A program made the position numbers and the translations under genes. Source: Pegea sp. RAD2-039 (taxonomy: Eukaryota; Chordata; Thaliacea; Salpida; Salpidae). Taken from it: a stretch of DNA of 64,000 nt. Of the stretch, positions 23,381 through 35,171 are shown piece after piece. The stretch lies in the NCBI GenBank assembly GCA_034620365.1, contig JAQGEQ010000043.1:186001-250000 (forward strand). The letters run 5' to 3'. The notes beneath the pieces were generated by a model that made no database searches, had not been told where the DNA came from, and worked only from the letters and a program-made list of their open reading frames with translations. Position 1 is the first letter of the stretch; every line of letters starts with the position of its first letter.

Positions 23381-25330
23381 CGAAGGAGGGTACCTGAAGA
23401 AAGCACTTCTCGCTACCACACATTCTCACAAATCACATCAATTAAGTTAAAAATATAGAAAGCAAAAGATGTAACACATGGCATTTCGGTAGTCCTCACA
23501 ACAGGTAACAGTGAACATTCACATAGAATTATAGTAATATTGAAAAAAATGAAAAATTCACAATTTAGAAATGACAGTGTTGGCAATATTATAAATGTTC
23601 AATTTCTGCTTGAACAACGCGAGTGATTCTGATATGACTATGTCTGATGGCAGCTGACATCTGGCTCCATGTATTAATTGTGCAGTATGAGAAAAATTTC
23701 GCTCTGACCAATGTACCAGGAGATATGCGCTTTTTAAGGTGCAGTGTGTGTCGTCTGAGTTGTTATAACTTGAGGAAATGACTAATGAAAAAGAAACAAT
23801 CCAATTTAAACTCAATTACGTTGTGGATAACTTTACAAAAAAGAATTAATTCGTAACTAATCCGTTAAGTTTCCAAAGTATGTAAATTTAAGAAGCAAAG
23901 CTGATGTGTTTGAACCTATCATTTTGAATATTATGTTTTCTGCATACCAAACTCGTAAATGTTGCTTGAACAACATTCGATGTTATTGTTATTACTTTTT
24001 ACAATTTAAAAAATTGATAAAAGAGTGTGGATCCTTAGAATTAAAGATCTTTACAGTAAGGTAGACCATTGATGGAATATTGGTTCATGGATTTTGCAGC
24101 TGGTTTAGAGGAGAAAGTTATAAGTTCAGACTTTGTGGGTTGGATTGTGAGCTGCCAATTCGTAGACCAGTCTTCTACAGTGTGTAGTGAAGTCTAAAGA
24201 TCTGAAGGATTGCAAGATAATAGCTTGATGTCTTCTGCATACACAAATGCATTGACATCTTCTACTTCTACTAGTCTTCTGATGAGGTCTTCAATGAAAA
24301 TTAAAGAGAGAAGGGGCCCAGAACAGAACCCTGGGGAACACCACTAGTGATTTGACTAGAAGTAGATAAAGATTTTTCTACACGAGTTTGTTGGCTTTTA
24401 CCTGATAGGTAACCTTCAATCCACTGTAAGATAAAGCTGTTGATTTTTAGGTTTTCAAAATCGTAATGAGCTTGTTGTGTGGAACAGAATCAAACGCTTT
24501 AGCAAAATCGAGGTATATGATGTCACAAGGAATATTACTTTCATAAAAGGCCGTAAGCTCATTAAGAAAAGTGAGATATTGAGTCAGGGAAGATCTCCGT
24601 TTCACAAAGCCATACTGGACATCATATAATAGATGGTGCTCCATCAAATGACTGGTCATATGATTGTGAATGTTATACTCTTCAGTTCTGCAGATAACTG
24701 AAGTCAGCGAAACTGGTCTGTAGTTAAGTGCAGTGTTTCTGGAACCCTTTTCATGAATTGGAGTAATGATAACTTTCTTCCAAATTGGTGGAAGTCTACC
24801 TCGCCTTAGAATGATATTAAAGAGTAGCGATAAAAGTTGTGGTAAAGAGGAAGTAGTTTTTCTTAGAACCAAAGCCGGGATCTGATCTGCAGTGTTGGAA
24901 ACTGATGATTTAAAAAAAAAGATAGTCATATCTACCATATGGACCGTTATATCAAAATCTATCATCTCAGAGAATTTTGTAAGAATGTCTGACTAGGAAA
25001 GAGAAGGAGTATTGCCATCATCAGTTTAGAAACTACTATTAAATTGATTGTTTAGCAATTGGACTTTATTCTCTGGTTCCATCACAAGCTGGTCGCCATT
25101 ATCACGTAAGGGAGGTAAATGAGATCTCGCCTCAAGCTTATGATTTATAAAGCCAAAAAACATTTTCTTGTTAGGTGAAGATAATACTGCAGTTTCTCTT
25201 CCTAAATAAAATTTAGAAATAGAAAAATCTTAGTGCAGAGATTTGATGGAAGGGTCTGATTTAGTTTGTTTGTATAGGAGGTTTTTCAAATGATGTAATG
25301 TTGTTTAAGCGACTACAATATTATATTTAC
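23380..25330 (-). mobile_element. 5'-truncated CR1/Jockey-type LINE, minus strand (after gene 1)
   Basis: From 25330 downward the minus strand encodes the linker before reverse transcriptase, then RT motifs: an open 172-residue stretch at 24965-24447 with LNYRPVSLTSVICRTEE and CDIIYLDFAKAFDSVPHNK. In broken frames there follow the SGVPQGS and YADD-like regions and the C-terminal LFKQKLNIYNIAN ending near 23558, with 3' UTR to about 23380. The usual 5' truncation of a LINE insertion explains the missing ORF1 and endonuclease. It is shared at the same place with 56090-58025. Confidence 0.88.
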
Positions 25331-26510
25331 TTAGCCATCTGACAAATCCTTTGTAGAACTATCTAATTGTCATTTGTAGTAGAACAAGAAAAATTTTCAT
25401 ATAGATTAAATAATGATAATCTATCGGTATATCTTGATAGTATAGAACGTTTAATTTTATGTTAAAGTTTTCTTGAAAAGTCAGAATGTTAATGTAATGC
25501 TGTAACTACAAACTCACAACTCATTAAGATCATTGTCCCAAAGATTTTTCATGATCAACAGTTGATGTCTCATTTTGTTGAATGAGATTAAAAAATAAAA
25601 GCTTCAAAAGATAAGTTTTGCAAAATTTTAGTAGTTTGCAAAAAATAAGTTTAAAAATAAGATTTGAAAAATAGGTTCAGATTTTCATACCAAGTTTTCC
25701 ATGTGAAGTTGAACCATAATCAAGTTAACTATTTGAGAATAACATTTTTCCAATAGTTTTGAGTCAAGCAATGCCTAAATAGTAAAATGTAGAAAAAATA
25801 ACCAAAATAGCAAAGTTGTACATAAAGCTAAAGAAAATTTATAACTTCATCAAGACAAAAGTATTAGTTTAAAACAATTTTCAACAAATTGATGTAACTT
25901 TGAGCTTCCATAAAAGTATCGGAAATTTACCAAACACTTAAGAGATTTTAGTTAGCTGTACTTGTTTCTGGAGGTTTGCAGCTTAAGTAGTACCCGTATA
26001 ATCATAAAACAAAGTTTGCTGTACTGGTGCACAAACAAAAAAAATGAGGTAGTAGTATTATTACTAAAAAGAGTTCTTAGCAAAAAATTTTTATTATTAG
26101 TTTATATATCCAGGTGTCGTAATGAATTACAGACTACTTGGAACAGAACATGACAGAACTAATGAATGCTTAAAAATGAGTTTTATACTTTTATCATATT
26201 TCTTTGTATTTTTCTTGTACATCATTATATCCAAGAGAATGACACAACTCAATGTTATCACGTTTTAAACGAATACAAAGCCAGTCAGGGAAAAATTAGA
26301 GCATCAAAATATTTATCAATATTTAAAATCAACAATTTTATATACAATCAATTTATTGAAACTTGAAAAAAATCTATAATGAACATTACTTTACATCAGC
26401 TTATAGCTTTATAAGTTTACTATAAGGTTTATTATAAAAACAAACTAACATTTAATATTGAAAAGTGAGATAAATTCAAATATTATCACGGTTAAAAATA
26501 TCAAGAGTTT
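25331..26510. other. 5' flank of gene 2
   Basis: AT-rich. It matches 58026-59500 (5' flank of gene 4) closely, except that the latter carries about 300 extra bases. Small open frames at 25962-26366 are not supported as genes. Confidence 0.6.
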
Positions 26511-26627
26511 GTATGACCATTATTACGTAACAATTAAAGTCGCATTTTATACTTAAAGTCATTCTAAATGAATTGTGTGCTTTGAATTATGCAGAGATTG
26601 ATTCTACAAAATATATGTTAGACAAGA
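26510..26627 (+). promoter_or_regulatory. Conserved family promoter block, gene 2
   Basis: Same block as before gene 1, with TTACGTAA at 26523-26530 and the TATA-like ATTTTATA downstream, at the same spacing to the ATG at 26628. Confidence 0.55.
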
Positions 26628-29600
26628 ATGTGTTCTTCCTGCGTTTTTGCTGGAGTAACATGGGCAGCCATCATTTGTGAGTACCTTGAAATGCCTATTT
26701 TCTTTTGCTTTATCAACTTTTATAAAATAAGTAAAAACTTTCAGTAAATAAAAAATAAAGTTAAGACTGATACAAAAAAACTCATTTTACACCTCAATTT
26801 ATATAGTATGTGGCATTCCTCCTGAAATAAGAAATGGATCTTATTCAGGACCTTCTAAGGCAGTCTCAGGATCAATCTACAATTATTCGTGTAATAAAGG
26901 ATTTATTGCATTTGGAGAATTTAAAAACAATCTACAGGTGGAATGTTTATCAAATGGTAGTTTTTCACTAGATAGTGATAATCTTGCAGTATGTTTACCA
27001 GGTAAAGAATTTGTACAAATTTAACAAAATTTAAACGCATAAATTAAATACAGTACTATTTAACTTTAAGGTTGAAGTTAAAGATTTTTAGAAATGACTA
27101 AAAACATATCACACAACTAAAAATTTATCTAAGTTATTTTGTTAAGAAAACGTTAATTTTCTAAATAATGTTTTTAATTATTTGAAATAGTTTAAATGAA
27201 AAATTTTACTTTCATAATGATGTGTTTTGGATTTTTGAAATCTATAATCCAAAAAATAATTAGTTTGTTAATTTAATGTAACTAGGAATGAATAGATAAT
27301 ATTACTACAATGTAACAAAAAAAATTTTTTCAGTTATTATAAGGCAATATAAAAAACATCTAGTTGAGTTACTATTAAGTTTAAAAAGTAATATTTCATA
27401 TATTTGTAAGATTATTGATTAAAACTGAAACTAAATTAATAATGAAGATTAAAACTTTTTACACTTTACATTGTTTATCTTATTTACTTTTGAAAATTCA
27501 GGCTGTGATCATCCACCGTCGCTTAAAAATGGAAATTTTTCAATTTCGACTGCTGTTTTTGAGACAATGTATTTATCTGGCACAATGGTAGAATATACTT
27601 GTGATAGTGGGTATACATTTTATCCAAAAGAAAACAGCACGCTTTCTTGCAATAGTTTAGGGGAATGGAAAGGTATAATTGGAAAATGTTATCCAAGTAA
27701 GTTATAATTATATTGATACAATATGTATAACAGTTATTGATTAGTTTGCAGTCCGGCACCTGATCTGGATAATGGTTTTAAGAATATTACAAATCAAATC
27801 GTAGTTAATGATACATTGACACTTGAATTAAAAGTCATATACTCATGTGACTTAAGCAGCGTAATGATTTCTGAAGATAAAAATAATTGGACTTGCTTAT
27901 CTCCTGGCTTGTGGTCTAACACAGCCTTACCTAAATGTTTAAAAGGTAGTAGTTATTTTTAGTATCTATGATTAGTGATTTTTTGTATATGAACAATTTC
28001 CATTAAACATTCTAAACAATACTTTTTTGGTTAAAAATTTGCATAAAAAGATTAGGAACAATTTTCGTATAATTCTTGTATATCCATTAAACACTTCAAA
28101 AATAAATTGGTTATTAAGCTACTATTCTCTTTTCTTAAAGAGTGTACTTCAATTTACAACACTCCAAATGGAAAACTTGTTCCAATATATGAGCCAGTTG
28201 TTGGTAGATATGTATCTGGAACAATTGTTGAATACGTTTGTAATGAGCTTTATCTGAAAAAAGAAGAAGATACTTATACAAAAGCCTGTCAGGAAGATGG
28301 TACTTGGAATTCTACTGCTCTTCCTCGTTGTATTCTTGGTAAGTTAGCTTGTTTGTTTTCAAGTTTTAAGTTATTCAATCATAAAATTTTCAGTAAAAGT
28401 CATTAAAATTTTAGTGAATTGTTTTTAGTTGCATCTATTTCTTTAGTAGTTTAAATCTTTTGCAGAATTCTCAGATGCTATGAAATGTAATGCTTCTTTT
28501 ACATTTCAACTTACCTCAACGAAGTCAAGCTTTACCGAAAGTAGAAAACTTTGTCAATTAATGGGTGGTGATTTGATTCATCAAACATTAGGATTTCATG
28601 AAGTTGGTTCAACTTATTTTAGGTAACTGTTAGTCTCATGGCACTTCTTTCAAAACTTTTTTAGTCTGACTTTCTTAGTAAAAAAGATAAATAGAAAGAA
28701 ATTTCTGATCAACTTTATAATAAAAAGTGTTTCAGTTAGCTTTTTCACCTAAACAAAACTTTTGTAGTTTAGTACAATTATTTTTGTAATTATTTGAACT
28801 AAATTAATAGTTAAGAAAGAAAATCAAACTTGGTTCTGTGGATAAGCTGTTTTAGCTTAAGCTATTAGTAACATATGTACTTAACAGAAATATATTTCTA
28901 AAAATTTGTAATTTTTAATTAAATTCAAAGTTGTAAAGTTTTGTTTTAGTGATATCAATGAATATTCAAAACTAGAAGAAGGCTCAGAGACCCAGTTCCA
29001 TATCGGAATTAATGATTTGAAATATCAAGGAGACTTTAGATTTATTGATGATACAAAATGGGATTACACTAATTCAGATATACCTCAACTGTTAAATTGG
29101 ACGAGTGGTGAGCCTAATAATGAGAATGGAAATGAACGTTGCGTTGAAATCCGAGGTGTTAATACGTTGAATGACCGAAAGTGTACAAGAGAATACTTTG
29201 GGCTTTGTGAAATCAAAACAATTACTTGTGTCTCTGAAACTATTCCAACAAGTTGTGAGGCAGCATCTGATGTTAATAATTCAACTGTCAGTATTGCTTA
29301 TACTAATTTGGAAAACGACTTCATTAGTTCAGAAGCAAGTTTGACTTACATTTGTGATGGTGATCTGTTGTTTGTTTCGCCTGACAAATCCAAGTGGAAC
29401 TGTAATGAAAAAATAAACTCGTCTATCTATACAACGCCGCAATGTGTAACTAGTCAGTTGTATTTATGTACTTATATAATTAGTTTGATAAATGTTTAAA
29501 TAAACTTATCTGTAAAAATAAATATTCAATGTTTAATTAACTCTAATATCAAGAAACTGAAGAATTATCTAGAATATTGGCAGTATTAAGTTTCAATAGA

Positions 29601-32600
29601 ATCCTCATATCAGTTTTTTTCATTTCAATTCTCTCATTAATAACTGAGTATTGAAATACATTTTAAAATTGTCTGATGCTTAATTTCAAATGTTAGATTT
29701 TGTCTTTTTGCATTCTAATAATTATAAAAGTAGTTAAGTCTTTTTTGGGATAACATTTATAAATAGATCTATTTATAAATAGATTGTGGTCCGGCACCTG
29801 ATCTTGAAAATGGAAGCAAATTTATAGTCGACAGCATTATCGTAAATGATTCATTTAGCCTGGAATTGAAAGTGAATTATACATGTGACAGTGATTTTTT
29901 CCTTTTTCCACACGATTATTCACAATGGAGCTGTCTTCAGGGAGGAAAATGGTCGTACTCATTACAACCTCGCTGTTTAAATAGTATGATATAAGTTTTG
30001 CAAAAGTAGTGCTTTACTCTTAGATTGATTTTGATATAAAATTTTTAAACTTTTATATGACTCAATCATAAATGTATTTTAGTCTCATCTAACATTACTT
30101 CAATGAACTGTAATTTTGAAACTGAATTTTGCAACTGGATAAGTGATGTTGAAAATGATTGGATTTTGAAAAATGGTACGCTTTTAATTGTTTAAACCCA
30201 ATATTTAGTACTTCCAAAGTTAATAGATTAAAAACTGATTATAGAAACTTATCAACTACGTGCTGTATCTGCTGGGTATAACTCAGGAAAATATTCTGAG
30301 ATTGAAGTGGACAGTATATCTTACAATTTAAGTGCTAGTCCAATGCTAATAGGGCATCATATTGTTGAAATAAAGACTGAAACAAATACTTTTACTGAAA
30401 GAATGTTTGATGTTTTCGGAAATGCAGAAGAGGTTCAAATTATTTTCGCTCATTAAAGTTATCTAAAGCTTTCTTCAACTATTTCCTAGTTTGACTTAAA
30501 GCAAAAGTTTGCTTTATAATTAGATTTTCAAATAATGCTTGAAGTATAATTTCACTTTTCTTTACCAAAAGGTCGACAATATGGTTTCATTTTTGATGAA
30601 TGATGTCAGCTATGGATCTATTTTGTTGATAGCTGTTAAAGACACAAGTTTTAAATTACATCTTTCAGCATCCAGTTTGTATGTGGAACAATTTACTGCA
30701 TTAGGAGCAGGAGATACGGAAGAATGCCCACTTTTTCCTGGTAAATTTATGCGTTTTAACAAATACATTAAATAGTAGGTTTTAAGTCTTAACTCTATTT
30801 ATAACGAGTTATATAAATTTTTAAGGTATAACGTCAACACTAATTGTTGTATTTATTATTAGTTTTGATTATCTCTCTTAGAAATTAGATCAAGCTGGGC
30901 GATGATAACGATGAAGGTTCGGAATAAAACTGAAATACCCGACTGGTTTGTTTGCAATTATGCCACGAATAACACTGTTGAAGTTTCTACAAATGCTTAT
31001 AAAAGTAAAAAAAAGATAATATTGATATTTATCAAATTATATAATTGAATATTTGTCATTTAGATCGCTATATGCTTTTTAATGAGGTAAAATCAAGTTC
31101 AAAAATATCTTCACGACTAGCTTCAATTCAACTTTTACCACCATCCTCAGAATATTGTATTTGTATGGAATTCAAATATAAATCATTTGGCTTAAGCATT
31201 GCAAAGTTGTCTTTTACTGCTAAAAGCATAAGCACTGGAGATGAAAAAAAAGTAAATCAAACTCAAAATACGAAAAATGATATTTAAGTGATTTTGGCAG
31301 ATATGGTCAAATACAAGAGTATCAGCTGGTACTTGGTTACAAGACAAGGTTTTTTATATGAACACACGTGAAACATATCAATTAGCATTTACAGTTGATC
31401 GCTCAGAAGAATCATTCAGTAATGTTTCTGTTGATGATATTTTCTTCACCAAAATTAATGCTGAAAACTGTGGTAATTACAAATTTACAGTTTTAAACAT
31501 TAAAACATAATCTGTTAATTTTGCTCCTAAGGTGTTTCTTATGTTTTAATAATTATTAAATTTTAAATAATCATGTTTTGTTCACATAATAAAAAAAATT
31601 GTATAAGACTTCGCTTAAAACACTTAAAGTAAATATTGTCTTGGTACACATGAGCAACGAGCTGCTGCAAATTAATAAGCTAAAACGTCTCAGAAAATAT
31701 TTTTATTTTTCGTTATAAACTAGAAATTATTTCAAAAATATAAAAATTATTTAAAAAAATACTTGTTTTCATTTGATTATCTATAAAAAGTCTAAGTAAA
31801 TATTGATTTAGTGATTAATCAGTTATAAATAATTTTTACTTTTGTCAACTAGAATGCCCTTGGCTCTATAATACTGCAAATGGAAAAATTGTTCCTCGAA
31901 CAGAACTTGAAGATGGAAGATATTTGCTTGGAACAATTATTGATTATGTGTGTGATGAGTTTTATGTTGAAGCTGAAGGGGATAATTTTACATTAGCTTG
32001 TCAAGATGATGGTACTTGGAATTCTACTGTTGTTCCTCGTTGTGTTTTAGGTATTTTTTCTAAAGAGATTTTTTCTAAAGTTAAAAAGTTTTCATAAAAG
32101 TTGTACTAATATTAGTTTTTCTACATTCTTATTTGAAATATGAAACTTTTTATCAACAAGTTTTTTGCTAATCAAACTTCTAGTTGTAAACTTTAATCAG
32201 CTATATCAAAAATTCAGAAGCCGAACTTCTCAAATAGAAGATTATAAGAATTGATAAGTAAAATGTATTATCTGTTGTTGTTTAAATTATCAAAAAAAAA
32301 CATTTAATATTTGTTATAAAACTATTTTTATTTCTTGCTTACAGCCAATAACTAGTGTTAATATTTACAAAACTTACTAGAATGTTTAACTTCAGTAATA
32401 GTAAGTACTCTTGAACAACAGCAGATCGAGGTATTATAAAATACTACATCGATAAAAATAAGTTTATATCAAAATACCTTAATCAAAAATACAATTTAAA
32501 CTATTATATTTAGTAAATATAGTAGCCTATAAGATTACGCGCCTGTAGTAAAAAAGGTTCACTTGCTAACTGACAATTGGTAATAAGCTATATAAAGTGA

Positions 32601-33645
32601 TTTAAAGCCTAAAATACTTAAAAATTCATATTGGAAATTAGAGTAAGAATATTTGTGTAATATCTATTCGATTACTCTGCTTTAATATGCAGCAAACTGC
32701 AACTAACTTTGTTATCAGACAATAAAAATCATTGAATTTTACTTAAAATATTACAAAATAGAATTTCCAGATATACTAAAAACATAAAGTTCAAACTTTA
32801 TTATTAAGAAGTTTATTTCTTTTAAATTAAAGATTTTCAAATCATTAAGTGATTATCTTTATTTAGAGGTGTTTGAGATTTTCTTTAAATTCTACTCAAG
32901 TTGTTTTTAGAGTAATTGAGCTTTATCATTAACAGAGTTATGGAGTGGTTGCATCACTGCAATAATTTAGCACTTTTACAGTGAACATCATCAGATTTCT
33001 AGATGTTATAAAATTTTCTTCTTCACAGAGTGGTCTGATAGTAGAAAATGTAACGTCTCATATGAGTTGTTTGCTACACCAACTAAAGACAACTTTACGA
33101 ATTCACAAATTTATTGTCAATCAATAGGAGGAAATATAATTCATCAAACATTAGGATATACTGATGTTGGCTCAGCTTATTTCGAGTAAATAAATTATTT
33201 TTGATGTGCTTTAATTTTTTTGTCGTAATGAATCTGTTTACTAACATTATTGTTAAGTTATCGCTTATCAAGTTATATGACTTTTTATGTTTCCTAAAGT
33301 CAGGTCAAAACTGATTTTGTTTTGTTTTGTTTTTTTAGTGAAATAAAAACTATGATTGACAACCTGGCTTCTGAAAAGGGTACTTTTAATCCGCTGATTG
33401 GACTGACTGACATTGTTAAAGAAGGAACATTTACTTTTATTGACAATACTGTGTTTGATTATAATAACCCGAAATTCCCTCGGCCTTATTCATGGTTGTT
33501 CGGAGAGCCTAACAATTATTTAAAGAAGGAAGATTGCGTTCAAGTGTTTAAAGATAAAAACACAGGTGTATATTCACTGAATGATGTTTATTGCTTCACA
33601 CCAAATTATGCAATTTGCGAAGTCAAGAATATAACATGCTCTTAA
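26628..33645 (+). CDS. CCP/C-type lectin/MAM mosaic protein, gene 2 (1097 aa)
   Basis: Exons: 26628-26676, 26807-27001, A 27502-27696, B 27745-27945, C 28141-28338, lectin 1 28466-28622 and 28950-29452, CCP 29783-29983, MAM 30083-30175, 30245-30432, 30572-30740, 30882-31004, 31064-31251, 31301-31472, C2 31853-32050, lectin 2 33029-33185 and 33339-33645. The sum is 3294 bases, an exact frame. Same order as gene 1 but with a single A/B pair, so seven CCPs. Approximate residues: lectin 1 280-425, MAM 567-877, lectin 2 944-1097. Lectin 2 keeps EPN and has SLND in place of WND. The CCP exon at 29783 must use a different donor from gene 1 (GTATGA at 29984), because the gene 1 site is lost. No membrane segment; probably secreted. 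AATAAA at 33696-33701. Confidence 0.9.
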
Positions 33646-34229
33646 TAGCTTCGATAATTAGGAAAATATTATTTTTCTAGAGCACGTGCGATAGTAATAA
33701 AGTTGTTTTGTCAAAATATTTGAAAAATAAAAGAAAAGTTAAATATTGTTAAGCTTTATTGTTTTAAAACATTTAGTTGATTTCGAAAAAAAAGAATTGC
33801 TTCCTACATGATAATAGCTAGTTCAGATTCAATTGTAATAGGTTATTTTTTTGTTTCTGTAATCAAAATTTTTTGAAAAGTTTGAGGTTTGAGCGAGATC
33901 TGGTAAAATAACTTTACTCAGATTTAATTCTAGGTTGAGCTTTACGCTTTTTCATCTTATGTTTGACTACTGTTTAATTTTTACTTGGTCATTTGAGACA
34001 AATCGATAGGATACAATACACTGAAATTGTTTAGGGATCTGTTACAAGTGATAACTTTTCTTGTCAATTTGTTAATATTACGGAAGATTTCTCTTCTGCC
34101 AAAGATTTTTCTTAAAGTAGCCTGAGTGGTAATCTCAAAGCATAACTGATAATTTACAATTAATTAAAATGATTCTAAAACGGTTTATATTTATAAAGTT
34201 TATATTTATTTTAGCATGCCAAAATTATT
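33646..34229 (+). other. 3' flank of gene 2
   Basis: Related to the 3' flanks of genes 1 and 3 for roughly the first 250 bases, then diverged. The LINE found after genes 1 and 3 is not at this position. Confidence 0.55.
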
Positions 34230-34605
34230 TTGAATTGTCAGGCTATGAAAGTCAGAGTTGAATCATTCAAATGAAAAATGTTACTCTCAAAACTATATCC
34301 TATGATATTTTTGATAATACCAACAGTTGTTAATTTGTTAATTTGACGTAATTAGCAATGAAATGATAAACTTACTACAATGTTGTAAAGAAGAATATTT
34401 ATTTGGTACTATTAGGTTTTATAGAAAAATCATTTAACTTTTGTCACTAATAAGGTTAAATATTAATCTTATACAAGTACTGTAAGAGTTTTGACTGAAA
34501 TTCAAAATATATTAAAGATTTTACTTTAGATAATTTATTTTATCTGCTTTCAATAAATTAGGCTGTGATCGTCTACTACGGCTTAAAAATTGAAAATTTA
34601 TTAGA
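34230..34605 (+). pseudogene. Relic of a further family gene: intron plus broken CCP-A exon
   Basis: Positions 34260-34560 follow the intron that separates CCP1 from the first A exon in the other genes (compare 43790-44076). At 34560 an acceptor leads into GCTGTGATCGTC, the start of exon A, but the copy decays after about 45 bases. LINE sequence begins about 110 bases further on. No leader or CCP1 exon is seen upstream, so only a scar of the 5' part remains. Confidence 0.65.
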
Positions 34606-34719
34606 AAAATGTATTTCATAAGGAGGTAAGAACCTGGTAATATACAGAAGTCTTATCAAAAGGTTTGACAAATAAAAAAAAGTTTATTTTTATATATCTA
34701 ATAAAATAAAAACCGAATT

Positions 34720-35000
34720 GTGATATCTGATGAAGCACCTCTCGCTAACACACATTCGCACACTTATTATATGTAATTAAGTTTGAAATCTAGGGAGGAA
34801 AACATGTAACACATTTCAGTGGTTTCTATATCAGTGAATAATTACATCTAGTGTTAAATCTATAAAGTAAAATAGAATCATATCTTAGAAATGACAGTGA
34901 TAGCAGTATTATAACGGTTCAGCTCTTAAACAGCACGAATGATTTTGATATGAAAATGTCTAATGGCAGCTGGTTTCATGTTCTAATTGTGTAATTGAAG
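34720..35000 (-). mobile_element. LINE 3'-end fragment, minus strand
   Basis: It matches the 3' end of the other minus-strand copies, with the CACCTCTCGCTAACACACAT block (compare 23411 and 56111) and the degenerate C-terminal coding end. Several indels. Cut at both sides. Confidence 0.65.
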
Positions 35001-35171
35001 AAACAATTTGATCTGATTAACATGATTATGTTTTATATTTGAATAAGTTTCAGGTTATAGGTTATATTCAATTTGAATAAGTGCTTATAAGTTGTGATTA
35101 TTATTTATAGGAAGTGATTGTAAAATATATATATTGTGATTGGTGACAGTAAAAATCTTTTATGAAAACTA

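Noticed and set aside
25962-26366. Two small plus-strand open frames upstream of gene 2 (a related one at 58893)
   Set aside because: AT-rich flank shared with gene 4 as non-coding DNA; the frames differ in length and end between the two copies, and neither has a recognisable domain.
30539-30775. An independent 78-residue gene inside gene 2
   Set aside because: It is a MAM-region exon (30572-30740) with intron read on both sides; it fits the spliced frame exactly.
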